A DNA stretch of 64,000 nt from an uncultured Porphyromonadaceae bacterium (GTDB lineage Bacteria > Bacteroidota > Bacteroidia > Bacteroidales > Muribaculaceae): NCBI GenBank assembly GCA_900546365.1, contig URCF01000001.1, forward strand, positions 62,001 to 126,000. The letters run 5' to 3'. The position numbers and the translations under genes were made by a program. Shown piece by piece: positions 35,689-44,694 of this stretch (positions within the stretch are counted from its first letter, which is position 1; every line of letters begins with the position of its first letter). The notes under the pieces were generated by a model that was given only the letters and a program-made list of their open reading frames with translations, was not told the origin of the DNA and made no database searches.

Positions 35689-36525
35689 ATGAAAATAGGA
35701 AAAGAAAATGAATTGACAGTGGCCCGCATCGTGGATTTCGGTGTGTATCTCGCCGATGACAAAGGAAATGAGGTGCTTCTGCCTTCGCGTTATATAACTG
35801 AACCCCCTGTGGTGGGCGATAAGATGAATCTGTTTGTATATACCGATTCCGAGGACCGCCCTGTGGCCACCACCGAGCATCCGTTTGCTCAGGTGGGCGA
35901 ATTTGCATTTCTTGATGTGGTGGCTGTCAACCGCATCGGAGCATTCCTCGACTGGGGGTTGATGAAAAATCTGCTGTGTCCGTTCCGCGAGCAGAAGGTG
36001 AAGATGAATGTAGGTATGCAGTATCTTGTGTATCTGTATCTCGACGATGCTTCCCAAAGGGTGGTGTGCTCTGCCAAAATAGAGAAGTTTCTGGGAAATA
36101 TGCCGCCTGAATATAAGCGTGGCCAGAAAGTGAAGGCTCTTGTGTACAAGCACACCGAGCTCGGCTATCTGTGCATTGTTGACAATCTTCATCAGGGAAT
36201 GGTGTATGAATCATCGCTCTACGCTCCGTTGGAGATAGGTAGCGAAGTGGAGGCTCATGTGGCAAAAGTGCGCCGCGATGGCAAAATCGACCTTGTGGCC
36301 GGCGCTGCTGCAATGGAACGCTCCTCGGCTGTGGCCGAAAAATTGCTGCGGATGCTGGAGCAGAACAACGGATTTGTGCCGCTCACCGACAAGTCATCGC
36401 CCGAGGCTATCAGCATGACTCTGCATTGCAGCAAAAAGGATTTCAAGAAGGCGGTGGGACATTTGCTGAAGCAGGGGAAAATCCGCGTGGAAGACTCCGG
36501 AGTGTCACTTTTTGCACATGAATAG
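35689..36525 (+). CDS. CvfB-like S1 domain RNA-binding protein
   Basis: The protein is 278 residues. Several S1/OB-fold modules are visible: VARIVDFGVYLADDKGNEVL near residue 10, VVAVNRIGAFLDWGLMKNLL near 75, and VEAHVAKVRRDGKIDLV near 185. The C-terminal 60 residues form a winged-helix (SMTLHCSKKDFKKAVGHLL). This is the CvfB (YitL) layout, known as an RNA-binding regulator that affects virulence genes in Staphylococcus; here it is probably a translation or RNA-decay factor. It is divergent from rsmG and precedes the lpxD operon by 69 bases. Confidence 0.92.
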   Translation: MKIGKENELTVARIVDFGVYLADDKGNEVLLPSRYITEPPVVGDKMNLFVYTDSEDRPVATTEHPFAQVGEFAFLDVVAVNRIGAFLDWGLMKNLLCPFREQKVKMNVGMQYLVYLYLDDASQRVVCSAKIEKFLGNMPPEYKRGQKVKALVYKHTELGYLCIVDNLHQGMVYESSLYAPLEIGSEVEAHVAKVRRDGKIDLVAGAAAMERSSAVAEKLLRMLEQNNGFVPLTDKSSPEAISMTLHCSKKDFKKAVGHLLKQGKIRVEDSGVSLFAHE

Positions 36526-36594
36526 GCCGTTATGTGAATTTTTTTTGCCACCTTTGCATATTATTTTATCTAATGTGAACATCAATCTGTAGAA

Positions 36595-37626
36595 ATGGAA
36601 TTTTCCGCTAACCAGATTGCCGCGCTCTGCAACGGAACTGTGGAGGGTGACGGCGAAGTTAAAATCAGCACATTTGCCAAAATTGAGGAGGGCCACCCCG
36701 GTGCCATATCGTTTTTGGCCAATCCAAAATATATTCATTATATCTACACCACCAACTCGTCGGCAGTGCTTGTAAAGCGGGATTTCGTCCCGGAGCAGCC
36801 GGTGAAGGCCACCCTCATCCGCGTGGATGACCCCTACGCCACAGTGGCCCATCTTCTCACTATGGTGCAGCAGATGCTCACCCCGGTGTACAAAGGGATA
36901 GAGCAGCCGTGCTTCATAGCCGATGGTGTGGAGATTCCCGAAGATGCCTATGTCGGAGCTTTCGCATATATCGGCAAAGGGTGCAGAATAGCTCCCGGAG
37001 CCAAGATTTATCCTCAGGCATATCTCGGCGATAATGTGTCGGTAGGCAAAGACTCGATCATATATTCCGGCGCCAAGATATATCACGGCTGCAAAGTGGG
37101 TGAGCGTTGCATCATCCATTCGGGAGCTGTGATTGGTGCTGACGGCTTCGGCTTTGCTCCGGTTGACGGTCATTACGACAAGATACCGCAGATTGGCAAT
37201 GTGGAGATTGGCGATGATGTGGAGATCGGTGCCAACACCACTGTGGACCGTGCCATGATGGGGAGTACCCGCATCGCCAACGGTGTGAAGCTTGACAATC
37301 TGATTCAGATAGCCCACAACTGTACCGTGGGCGAGAGCACCGTTATGGCTGCACAGGCCGGAGTGGCAGGCAGCACACATATCGGTTCGCACTGCATGAT
37401 TGGCGGTCAGGTAGGTCTTGCCGGACATATCACTGTGGGCGACGGAGCGCAGATAGCCGCCCAGTCGGGCACTCAAAAGAGCATCGAGGCTGGCGCCCGC
37501 CTGTTCGGCACTCCTGCAATGGACCTGAGAGAGTACGGACGGCAGGCCGTGAATGTGAAGAATCTGCCTGGACTGTATGACGCAGTGCGCCGTCTTGAAA
37601 AAGAAATTAACAACATGAAAAAATAA
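36595..37626 (+). CDS. lpxD: UDP-3-O-acylglucosamine N-acyltransferase
   Basis: This 343-residue enzyme adds the second hydroxyacyl chain in lipid A synthesis, using acyl-ACP. The N-terminal uridine-binding domain (about 1-100) precedes left-handed beta-helix hexapeptide repeats (about 105-290; IHSGAVIGADGFGFAP, the GADGFGFA motif typical of LpxD). The active-site His sits in QIAHNCTVG near 240. A C-terminal helix follows. It is the first gene of the lipid A set: lpxD, lpxC-fabZ and lpxA, all close together on this strand. A CACCTTTG box at 36549 is one base off the promoter consensus. Confidence 0.97.
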   Translation: MEFSANQIAALCNGTVEGDGEVKISTFAKIEEGHPGAISFLANPKYIHYIYTTNSSAVLVKRDFVPEQPVKATLIRVDDPYATVAHLLTMVQQMLTPVYKGIEQPCFIADGVEIPEDAYVGAFAYIGKGCRIAPGAKIYPQAYLGDNVSVGKDSIIYSGAKIYHGCKVGERCIIHSGAVIGADGFGFAPVDGHYDKIPQIGNVEIGDDVEIGANTTVDRAMMGSTRIANGVKLDNLIQIAHNCTVGESTVMAAQAGVAGSTHIGSHCMIGGQVGLAGHITVGDGAQIAAQSGTQKSIEAGARLFGTPAMDLREYGRQAVNVKNLPGLYDAVRRLEKEINNMKK

Positions 37627-37639
37627 AGCGTAAATACCT

Positions 37640-39022
37640 ATGCGACAAATTACTCTTAAATCCCCGTTTTCGGTGCACGGTAAAGGGTTGCATACCGGCA
37701 TGATGATTGATGCCGAATTTTGCCCCGCCCCCGAGAATCACGGATATAAAATTCAGCGTGTGGACCTCGAAGGTCAGCCTGTGATTGACGCTTTGGCCGA
37801 AAACGTATTGTCCACCACACGCGGCACCGTGATTGGCCGCGGCGATGTGACCGTCAGCACCATCGAGCATGCCATGGCAGCTCTTTATGCTTTCGGTATC
37901 GACAACTGCCTTATTAAGGTGACAGGTCCGGAGATACCTATCCTTGACGGCAGTGCCCGCGAGTATGCCGAAAAGATTCAGGAAGTGGGCTTGGAGGAGC
38001 AGAAAGCTGACAAGGATTTCTACATCGTGAAGCAGAAGCTGTCGATGCGCGATGAGGCTACCGGAGCTTCAATCGTTGTGCTCCCGGATTCGGATTTCTC
38101 TGTTGATGTGATGGTGCAGTTTGACAGCCCGGTGCTTACAAACCAGTATGCATCGCTGGAGAATATTGACGATTTTGCCAAGGAGATAGCTTCGAGCCGC
38201 ACATTTGTGTTTGTTCGCGAAATAGAGCCTCTTGTAAAGAACAATCTCATCAAGGGCGGCGACCTTGAGAATGCTATCGTGATTTACGACAAGCTGATGG
38301 CTCAGGACGAGCTCAACCATATCGCCGACATGATGGGAGTTCCACACAAGCATGTGGCTGAGTTCGGTTATATCCAGGCTGCTCCGTTGAGCAGCGACAA
38401 TGAGCCTGCCCGCCACAAATTGCTTGATATCATGGGCGACCTCGCTCTCATTGGCCGACCCATCAAGGGCAAAGTGATAGCCACCCGTCCCGGTCACAGC
38501 ATTAACACCAAGTTTGCCCAGAAAATCCGCAAGGAGATCAAGCGTCAGGATGTGCAGGCTCCGCTCTACGACCCCAACAAGGCTCCGCTGATGGACAACA
38601 ACCGCATCCGCGAACTCCTTCCCCACCGCTATCCGTTCCTGCTCGTTGACAAAATCATCGAGAAGGGCGAGAACTATATCGTGGGTATGAAGAATATCAC
38701 AGCCAATGAGCCTTTCTTCCCCGGTCACTTCCCTCAGGAACCGGTGATGCCCGGTGTGCTTCAGATAGAGGCTATGGCTCAGACAGGTGGCCTGCTTGTG
38801 CTGTCAACCGTGGATGATCCTGAACGCTACTCCACATATTTCATGAAGATTGACAATGTGAAGTTCCGCAACAAGGTGGTGCCCGGCGACACACTGATAT
38901 TCCATGTGTCGTTCATGACCGAGCTCCGTCGCGGATGTGCTGTGATGAAGGGTTATGCCTTTGTCGGCGAAAAGATTGTGAGCGAGTGTGAATTCATGGC
39001 TCAAATAGTTAAAAACAAATAG
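37640..39022 (+). CDS. lpxC-fabZ: Bifunctional LpxC deacetylase / FabZ dehydratase
   Basis: The protein is 460 residues. The first about 305 are LpxC, the zinc deacetylase that commits to lipid A: VSTIEHAMAAL gives one zinc His and the HKLLDIMGDLAL block another with Asp. The last about 150 are FabZ, the 3-hydroxyacyl-ACP dehydratase: LLPHRYPFLLVDKI near 330 and PGHFPQEPVMPGVLQIEAM near 370, with catalytic His and Glu. Fusing them ties lipid A to fatty acid flux, since both use hydroxymyristoyl-ACP-type substrates. The fusion is established in Bacteroidetes. It lies 13 bases after lpxD and 2 before lpxA. Confidence 0.97.
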   Translation: MRQITLKSPFSVHGKGLHTGMMIDAEFCPAPENHGYKIQRVDLEGQPVIDALAENVLSTTRGTVIGRGDVTVSTIEHAMAALYAFGIDNCLIKVTGPEIPILDGSAREYAEKIQEVGLEEQKADKDFYIVKQKLSMRDEATGASIVVLPDSDFSVDVMVQFDSPVLTNQYASLENIDDFAKEIASSRTFVFVREIEPLVKNNLIKGGDLENAIVIYDKLMAQDELNHIADMMGVPHKHVAEFGYIQAAPLSSDNEPARHKLLDIMGDLALIGRPIKGKVIATRPGHSINTKFAQKIRKEIKRQDVQAPLYDPNKAPLMDNNRIRELLPHRYPFLLVDKIIEKGENYIVGMKNITANEPFFPGHFPQEPVMPGVLQIEAMAQTGGLLVLSTVDDPERYSTYFMKIDNVKFRNKVVPGDTLIFHVSFMTELRRGCAVMKGYAFVGEKIVSECEFMAQIVKNK

Positions 39023-39024
39023 AT

Positions 39025-39801
39025 ATGAAGCAACCGTTAGCATATATCCATCCCGCTGCCAAGATAGCTCCCAGCGTGGTGATTGATCCTTTTGTCACCA
39101 TCGAGCAGAATGTGGAGATTGGTGAAGGTACCCGCATCGGGTCCAATGTTACCATCATGGAGGGTGCCCGTATCGGCAAGAACTGCACCATTTTTCCCGG
39201 TGCTGTGATTTCCGGCATTCCCCAGGATTTGAAATTCCGCGGCGAGGACACTCTTGCCATTATCGGTGACAACACCACCATCCGTGAGTGTGTGACTGTG
39301 AACCGCGGCACTGCCGCCAAGGGCAAAACTGTGGTGGGCAACAACTGCCTCATCATGGCCTACAGCCATATAGCCCACGACTGCGTGGTTGGTGACAATG
39401 TGATTATCTCCAACGCCACCCAGATAGCCGGTGAAGTGGTGGTGGATAATTTCGCTGTGATTGGCGGAGGCACTCTAATCCATCAGTTCTGCCACATCGG
39501 TCCCCATGTGATGATTCAGGGCGGTGCGCTTGTCAACAAGGATATTCCTCCATACGTGAAGGCGGCCCGCGAGCCGATTGCCTACGCTGGAGTCAATTCC
39601 ATAGGGTTGCGTCGCCGTGGGTTCACCTCCGAAGTGATTCGCGACATTCAGGAGATCTACCGCTATCTCTATCTTTCCGGACTCAACAACACCGATGCCG
39701 TGGAGCGCATCGAGGCTGAGCTTCCCGCCACTAAGGAGAGAGATGAAATCATACTTTTTGTGCGTAATTCCAAGCGCGGCATCATTCGCGGCTATGTATA
39801 A
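39025..39801 (+). CDS. lpxA: UDP-N-acetylglucosamine acyltransferase
   Basis: This 258-residue enzyme adds the first hydroxyacyl chain to UDP-GlcNAc in lipid A synthesis. Hexapeptide repeats build a left-handed beta-helix (about 5-190), with the catalytic His in MAYSHIAHDCVVGDN near residue 120. The helical C-terminal domain begins near AGVNSIGLRRRGF. It begins 2 bases after the lpxC-fabZ stop, so the set is co-transcribed. A hairpin follows. LpxB, which comes later in the pathway, is not in the window. Confidence 0.98.
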   Translation: MKQPLAYIHPAAKIAPSVVIDPFVTIEQNVEIGEGTRIGSNVTIMEGARIGKNCTIFPGAVISGIPQDLKFRGEDTLAIIGDNTTIRECVTVNRGTAAKGKTVVGNNCLIMAYSHIAHDCVVGDNVIISNATQIAGEVVVDNFAVIGGGTLIHQFCHIGPHVMIQGGALVNKDIPPYVKAAREPIAYAGVNSIGLRRRGFTSEVIRDIQEIYRYLYLSGLNNTDAVERIEAELPATKERDEIILFVRNSKRGIIRGYV

Positions 39802-39830
39802 ATAGCCGGCGGTTGATATACAATAATATG

Positions 39831-39864
39831 AGCGAGGGGGCCTTCAATGAAGTGCCCCCTCGCT
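39831..39864. terminator. Hairpin between convergent lpxA and transglutaminase-like genes
   Basis: AGCGAGGGGGC (39831-39841) pairs with GCCCCCTCGCT (39854-39864), an 11-base perfect stem. No T run follows on either strand, so it may act as an mRNA end structure rather than a classic terminator. Confidence 0.6.
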
Positions 39865-39880
39865 GCGTATGGAAATTCTA

Positions 39881-42499
39881 CTATTGGAGTTTGTGGATGG
39901 TGTCGATCATGGTGTCGCCGAGGCCGATTGTGTACCCTTGGGTTACAAACACAATGCGGTTGAATGTGTCGGCGATGATGAATATCGGCAGCTCGCTTGA
40001 TGGCAGCTTCATGCTTTCAATGATGGAATTGGCGGCGGAGGAGTTGATGTCAAGACCAAGCACCGTGGTGGATGGGAGCCCCTGCATGAGTGATGGGTCG
40101 GCACGCTTGAGTTGGTTGGCGTCGGGGTAGAGCAGGATAATGCTGCGACCCCATTTCTCGAGCTCGGGAGCCACAGCGGCAATGTCGCGCAGGGCATGGT
40201 TGGTGGGCTCATGGTTGGGTTTGAGAATGCCAAGTACATAGTATCCGCGTCCAGTGGTGGAGAGCACCGATTTATCGGAGGCGGTATTGATGTCGTGATA
40301 CAATGTCTCGGCATCGAAGTTGCCGATCACCTGCACATCGGTAGAGTCCTGACGGATCACGAGCGGGTGCACTGTGAGCGAATCGGGAGCCACGGTGAAG
40401 AAATCAATGCGCGACAGCACGCTGCCGTTGGCCATCCGCTGACCTGTGACAAGCATATATTCTCCGGCCTCCACCTCAGTGGGGTCTTTGAACAGCGAGC
40501 TCCATGTGCCATCTTCGGGATAGTTGAGAAGTTGGTCGCGTCCATCGTCGATTTTTGACAATGTGAAGTGAATGTAATATTTCGGGTCATCGATGCGTCC
40601 GGTGGTGGAGAATGAGAGCTGGAGCTTGCCCTTGGGCGCTGCCACGGCTTCGGTGGGAGTTTCAAAATCAGCGTTCACCCATTTGCTGTTGCTGTCGGCC
40701 CATTGTGGATGGTTGGTCACAGGATTGATGCGGGCGGGGATGCCGATGGCTCTTGCTCCGGCCACAAAAAATATGTTGCGCGAAGCAGGGGCGGTGTGGC
40801 GGTAGGCGAGTGTGGACACGGGGCTCATGCGGGCGTTGGAAGGGTACCATTCGGCTGTGCCGTCAATGGAGTCGGCCACCCATTTCACCCATTTCAGCGG
40901 GTCGGCACGGAACTCTGTTTGCTGCTCCGGCGAGAAGTGGGAATTGACAGGTTTGCGGAACGCTGTGAGCTCTTCGGTGTCGATGCGCGGCGACAGGATA
41001 TAGTCAATGTACAGCTCCGTGGGGTAGATGGGCGAGGTCATACAGTCGTTCAGCACCTCGGCGGTGACATCGCTGATATCCTTCACGCTAAGGGCTTTGA
41101 TTAAATCCAGTGCGCGGCGGCGGTCGTGTGCAGGGGTGGAACGCAGGAAATCGGCGAGCACTCCATGGTTGGCGCGGGCGTGTGCCATCACATATTTCAT
41201 GTCGGCTTCGTCGAGTCCAAGCTGATTGGCCAATGTAACGGCTTGCTCCGCGGTGGCGAATGATGAGGTGTAGGCCCCGCGGATAGAATCCTCGCAGGCA
41301 AGCCGCGCCTGGTTTGCAGCCACCTGCTCATCGGTGACATGGGTGATGTTGTTTCCGGGCACCGGCGGCACAATGTCAAGCTCAAAGGTGGAGGCGGCAG
41401 GGGCTCCCGCGAGAGTGACGGTGACACTTTTATCCTTGCCCACAGATGTTTTGGTGAATCCAAACTTGCCATCTTTCTGCGCCCATACGAGCATATCGCC
41501 CAAGCCGGTGATCAGCTCGGTGGTGCCATCGGCACCGGTGGTTTTGCCCACGATAGGGTAGAACTCACCGTAGTTGTATAGGCGGAATGTGACGGAGGCA
41601 TCGCTCACCGGAGATCCATCCTGAGCGAGTACAGTGACATGGGTGGTGTCCACCGGAGCGTAGATGGGCGTCACATTGATATCGGTGTAATTGAGCTTTT
41701 GCAGCAGTTTCTCTTCCGGTCCATCGTAGCGGCCGTAAACGCGGGAGTTCATAAGCATCCCACGCGAGGCGGGAGCGTTGAACCATGCGAGATTCAACAC
41801 CGGCTCAGGCTCGCAGGCTCCGAGAAAATACCATTGTCCGTCGGCCCACGCTTCCACCCAGGCATGATTATCATCGGTATGTGCCCAGCGCGGAGTGTAA
41901 ACCTGACGGGCAGGGATGCCCATGGCCCTGAGGGCGGCCACGGTGAATGTGGATTCTTCGCCGCATCGCCCAATGGCTGTGTAAACCGTGGCCAACGGTG
42001 CGTGGGTGCGTCCGTCGGAGGGTTGGTATGTGGCTTTCTCGTGACACCAATGGTTGATTTCAAGGATGGCATCACGCATAGAGAGGTGTTTCACACGCTC
42101 TTTCAGTTCGTTGTAGAACACCGGACGGTGCAGGTCGATTGTCTCGTTGTTGACACGAACAGGGAGCACAAAATGGCGGAACTCCCTGTCCGGCACCGTT
42201 TTGCCCCACGGCATCTCCTGCCGGGCCTGCAGCGATGCGTTGACATTGTCGAGGAAAAAATCCGCGGAGTGGTCGGTGACATCCGGAAGCGGCATATAGG
42301 CGTAGAGCACCTGGAGAGCCTGACGCTGTTCAGGGGTGAGCGGCCCATTGAACAGCTCTTTGATATTGCTGATATTATTGCCTGTCAGCTGCGGCAGCCG
42401 GGCGTTGAAATCGTCCAGCACGGCCTTGTCGGCGATCTGTGCCGACAGCTGCATGGCAATCATGGCGGACAGGGCAAAAATTGAAAGTCGGATTTTCAT
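39881..42499 (-). CDS. Secreted transglutaminase-like protein with thioredoxin-like C-terminus
   Basis: The protein is 872 residues with a signal peptide (MKIRLSIFALSAMIAMQLSA). A transglutaminase-type domain lies at about 150-245: IGRCGEESTFTVAALRAMGIPARQ holds the nucleophile Cys, and AHTDDNHAWVEAW the His. A second, similar stretch near 590-640 (FVAGARAIGIPARI) lacks that Cys. A carboxypeptidase-regulatory-like fold lies between (about 275-350). The last about 130 residues resemble a thioredoxin-like fold (GRSIILLYPDA). Substrate unknown. I start at ATG 42499; a TTG two codons upstream is less likely. It is the last gene of the fucosidase-cutC operon. Confidence 0.85.
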   Translation of the reverse strand: MKIRLSIFALSAMIAMQLSAQIADKAVLDDFNARLPQLTGNNISNIKELFNGPLTPEQRQALQVLYAYMPLPDVTDHSADFFLDNVNASLQARQEMPWGKTVPDREFRHFVLPVRVNNETIDLHRPVFYNELKERVKHLSMRDAILEINHWCHEKATYQPSDGRTHAPLATVYTAIGRCGEESTFTVAALRAMGIPARQVYTPRWAHTDDNHAWVEAWADGQWYFLGACEPEPVLNLAWFNAPASRGMLMNSRVYGRYDGPEEKLLQKLNYTDINVTPIYAPVDTTHVTVLAQDGSPVSDASVTFRLYNYGEFYPIVGKTTGADGTTELITGLGDMLVWAQKDGKFGFTKTSVGKDKSVTVTLAGAPAASTFELDIVPPVPGNNITHVTDEQVAANQARLACEDSIRGAYTSSFATAEQAVTLANQLGLDEADMKYVMAHARANHGVLADFLRSTPAHDRRRALDLIKALSVKDISDVTAEVLNDCMTSPIYPTELYIDYILSPRIDTEELTAFRKPVNSHFSPEQQTEFRADPLKWVKWVADSIDGTAEWYPSNARMSPVSTLAYRHTAPASRNIFFVAGARAIGIPARINPVTNHPQWADSNSKWVNADFETPTEAVAAPKGKLQLSFSTTGRIDDPKYYIHFTLSKIDDGRDQLLNYPEDGTWSSLFKDPTEVEAGEYMLVTGQRMANGSVLSRIDFFTVAPDSLTVHPLVIRQDSTDVQVIGNFDAETLYHDINTASDKSVLSTTGRGYYVLGILKPNHEPTNHALRDIAAVAPELEKWGRSIILLYPDANQLKRADPSLMQGLPSTTVLGLDINSSAANSIIESMKLPSSELPIFIIADTFNRIVFVTQGYTIGLGDTMIDTIHKLQ

Positions 42500-42505
42500 A
42501 ATCAA

Positions 42506-43246
42506 TTATTTCATGGCATTAACAATTTTGTCAACTATCGCTGCGTCGGTGGTGAGGCGTGCGTATTCGTCGGTTCCGGGGGTACCCATGCTCACGCCTT
42601 GATGCCTGAACTTCATGGCGCTTGGCATAGCGCCGCGGGCAGAAGCGTGAAGTTCGTGCACCCCGCCAAACTTCATTATTTCAGCGGCATTGGCGGGGGT
42701 CACACCGCCTCCGGCAAGAATCGTAAGCCTGTCGCCGGCCATCCGCTGCAGCTGTGCAAGCATCTCCACTCCCTGACGGGCCGAAGGTGCGCAGCCGGAG
42801 GTGAGTATCCGGTGGCATCCAAGTGCAATAATCTGCTCCATCGCCTTCTGCGGGGAGCGGGTGAGGTCGAATGCCCGGTGGAATGTGATGCTCATATCCC
42901 CGGCTGCGGCAATCAGTTGCGAGCATAAACCGGTGTCAACATCGCCGTCGGGGGTGAGTGCACCTATCACCACTCCATGCACCCCGAGCTGTCGGAACTC
43001 CTTGATGTCGCGGAGCATCAACTCCACTTCCTCGTTGGAGTACAGAAAGTCGCCGGGGCGGGGCCGGATGAGAACATGAATCTTCAACTGAGGCACTTTC
43101 AGGGCTGCCTCAGCCAACCCTATGGATGGGGTCATGCCACCTTCGGCCAATCCGGAGCATAGCTCCACACGGTTGGCACCTCCCTGAGCTGCTGCATGGA
43201 CACTGTGGATGTCGGCGGCGCATATTTCAAGCTGCGGGATAATCAC
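42506..43246 (-). CDS. cutC: CutC family protein
   Basis: The protein is 246 residues. The N-terminal CAADIHSVHAAAQGGANRVELC is the CutC signature, and VHVLIRPRPGDFLYS-type and GALTPDGDVD segments follow within a TIM barrel. CutC was named for copper homeostasis, but its true activity is uncertain. Its ATG overlaps the fucosidase stop (4 bases), and the transglutaminase-like gene starts 6 bases after it, so the three are one operon. In this setting a sugar-related role is as likely as a copper one, which is inference. Confidence 0.94.
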   Translation of the reverse strand: MIIPQLEICAADIHSVHAAAQGGANRVELCSGLAEGGMTPSIGLAEAALKVPQLKIHVLIRPRPGDFLYSNEEVELMLRDIKEFRQLGVHGVVIGALTPDGDVDTGLCSQLIAAAGDMSITFHRAFDLTRSPQKAMEQIIALGCHRILTSGCAPSARQGVEMLAQLQRMAGDRLTILAGGGVTPANAAEIMKFGGVHELHASARGAMPSAMKFRHQGVSMGTPGTDEYARLTTDAAIVDKIVNAMK

Positions 43247-44583
43247 TTGGCTGTGGTTTGAAGTTCAACGATATGGTCGATGGCTGTGGGGATAGAGTCA
43301 AGGTGCAGGGTCACACTGCCATCCTTTTTGTTGGTGGTGAATCGTACTTTTTTGCCGGATTCAAACTCCTTGGCGCTCTTCACCTTGCAGGTCAGCGGCA
43401 GGTGGATGTCGGTGGAGTCGGGAGTGAGGATGTGAACAAACAGAGTATTCTCCCGGCGGGTGGTGGTGCCCCATTTCTGCGCGGGGAAATCGCTCCCGGT
43501 GGTGCGGTAGATGGTAGAGCCATACTTCTCCATCCATTGTCCCATCTCCTTGAGCCTGCTTACAGCCACTTCGGGAAGTTCGCCCGACGGTTGCGGCCCG
43601 ATGTTGAGAAGGAGGTTGGCACCCATTCCGGCGGTGTTGACGAGATAATGGATGAGAGTCCGCAGATCCTTGTAGTCCTGATCTTTGATACGGTAGCCCC
43701 ACATGCCGTTCATGGTCTGGCAAGTTTCAAGCGGCAAGCGTGAGATATCCTGCCCCGACAATCCGGCGGTGTTCTGTCCGGGAATGTCGCGCTCAAAAAT
43801 CTGGATATCCTCGCCGGGGTAGGGAGTGATGTGGTGGTTGTTGCCGATGAGGCATCGCGGCTGGAGCTTGTGAATCATGGCATATTGCTCGGGAAGCTGC
43901 CAGTTGAAAGGCACGGAGTCCTCGTCGTGGTCCCACAATCCGTCAAACCAGATAGCTCCGATTTCGCCATAGTTGGTGAGCAGCTCCTTGAGCTGTGCGT
44001 TCATGAATTTATAGTACTGCGGCCAGTTGGCTTTGGTGGAGTCGCGGCCGGTGGTGTGTCCGGTGCGCCCCATGGGGTAGTCATCACGTGTCCAGTCGAT
44101 ATGTGAATAGTAGAGGTGCAGTTTTATCCCTTGTTTGTGACATTCATCGGCCAGCTCCTTGAGGATGTCGCGCTTGAAAGGGGTGCCGTCAACAATGTTG
44201 TAGGGCGACTGCTTGGTGTGCCACATGGAGAATCCATCATGGTGGCGCGAGGTGAAGCAGATATATTTGGCTCCGGAAGCCTTGATGGCGCTCACCCATT
44301 CGGCGGCATTGAAATGAGCGGGGAAAAATCCGCGTGCGGCCTTGGCATACTCCTGGGCGTCAACATCGTAGTTGAGAAACCATTCGCCTTGGCCAAACAT
44401 GGAGTATATGCCCCAGTGGAGAAATATGCCGAGGCCTGAGTCGGCAAATTCCTGCCGGGCTTCAAGAATTTCGGGAGTGGGGGTGTAGGTGGCGTTGCGG
44501 TTGGGGTCAGGAGAGTCAGCGGCGGCTGCCAGAATGGAAGCGGCCAGTGTGAGGCTCGCTGTTGTAATAAATCGGAAATTCAT
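43243..44583 (-). CDS. Alpha-L-fucosidase, GH29
   Basis: The protein is 446 residues with a signal peptide (MNFRFITTASLTLAASILAAAA). GIFLHWGIYSMFGQGEWF near residue 50 and TSRHHDGFSMWHTK near 105 are GH29 substrate-site blocks. AIWFDGLWDHDEDS near 205 carries the nucleophile Asp. The enzyme releases alpha-L-fucose from glycans such as mucin or milk oligosaccharides, probably in the periplasm. I start at ATG 44583; the upstream extension lacks a signal and covers the promoter. It is the first gene of the operon with cutC and the transglutaminase-like gene. No carbohydrate-binding module is visible. Confidence 0.95.
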   Translation of the reverse strand: MNFRFITTASLTLAASILAAAADSPDPNRNATYTPTPEILEARQEFADSGLGIFLHWGIYSMFGQGEWFLNYDVDAQEYAKAARGFFPAHFNAAEWVSAIKASGAKYICFTSRHHDGFSMWHTKQSPYNIVDGTPFKRDILKELADECHKQGIKLHLYYSHIDWTRDDYPMGRTGHTTGRDSTKANWPQYYKFMNAQLKELLTNYGEIGAIWFDGLWDHDEDSVPFNWQLPEQYAMIHKLQPRCLIGNNHHITPYPGEDIQIFERDIPGQNTAGLSGQDISRLPLETCQTMNGMWGYRIKDQDYKDLRTLIHYLVNTAGMGANLLLNIGPQPSGELPEVAVSRLKEMGQWMEKYGSTIYRTTGSDFPAQKWGTTTRRENTLFVHILTPDSTDIHLPLTCKVKSAKEFESGKKVRFTTNKKDGSVTLHLDSIPTAIDHIVELQTTAK

Positions 44584-44604
44584 GGTTGATTGTTGTTCTG
44601 AGTG

Positions 44605-44612
44605 CAAATCTA
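44605..44612 (-). promoter_or_regulatory. -7 promoter element for the fucosidase operon
   Basis: The minus strand reads TAGATTTG, 21 bases before the start. It is a TAnnTTTG match without a clear -33 box. Confidence 0.45.
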
Positions 44613-44694
44613 CTTTAAAAGCATCGGAACTCATGCCATTGTTTGAGGACAGGGTATGAGCTCCGATGAGTGTGGTGTGTGTGAAAGTTCAGTG

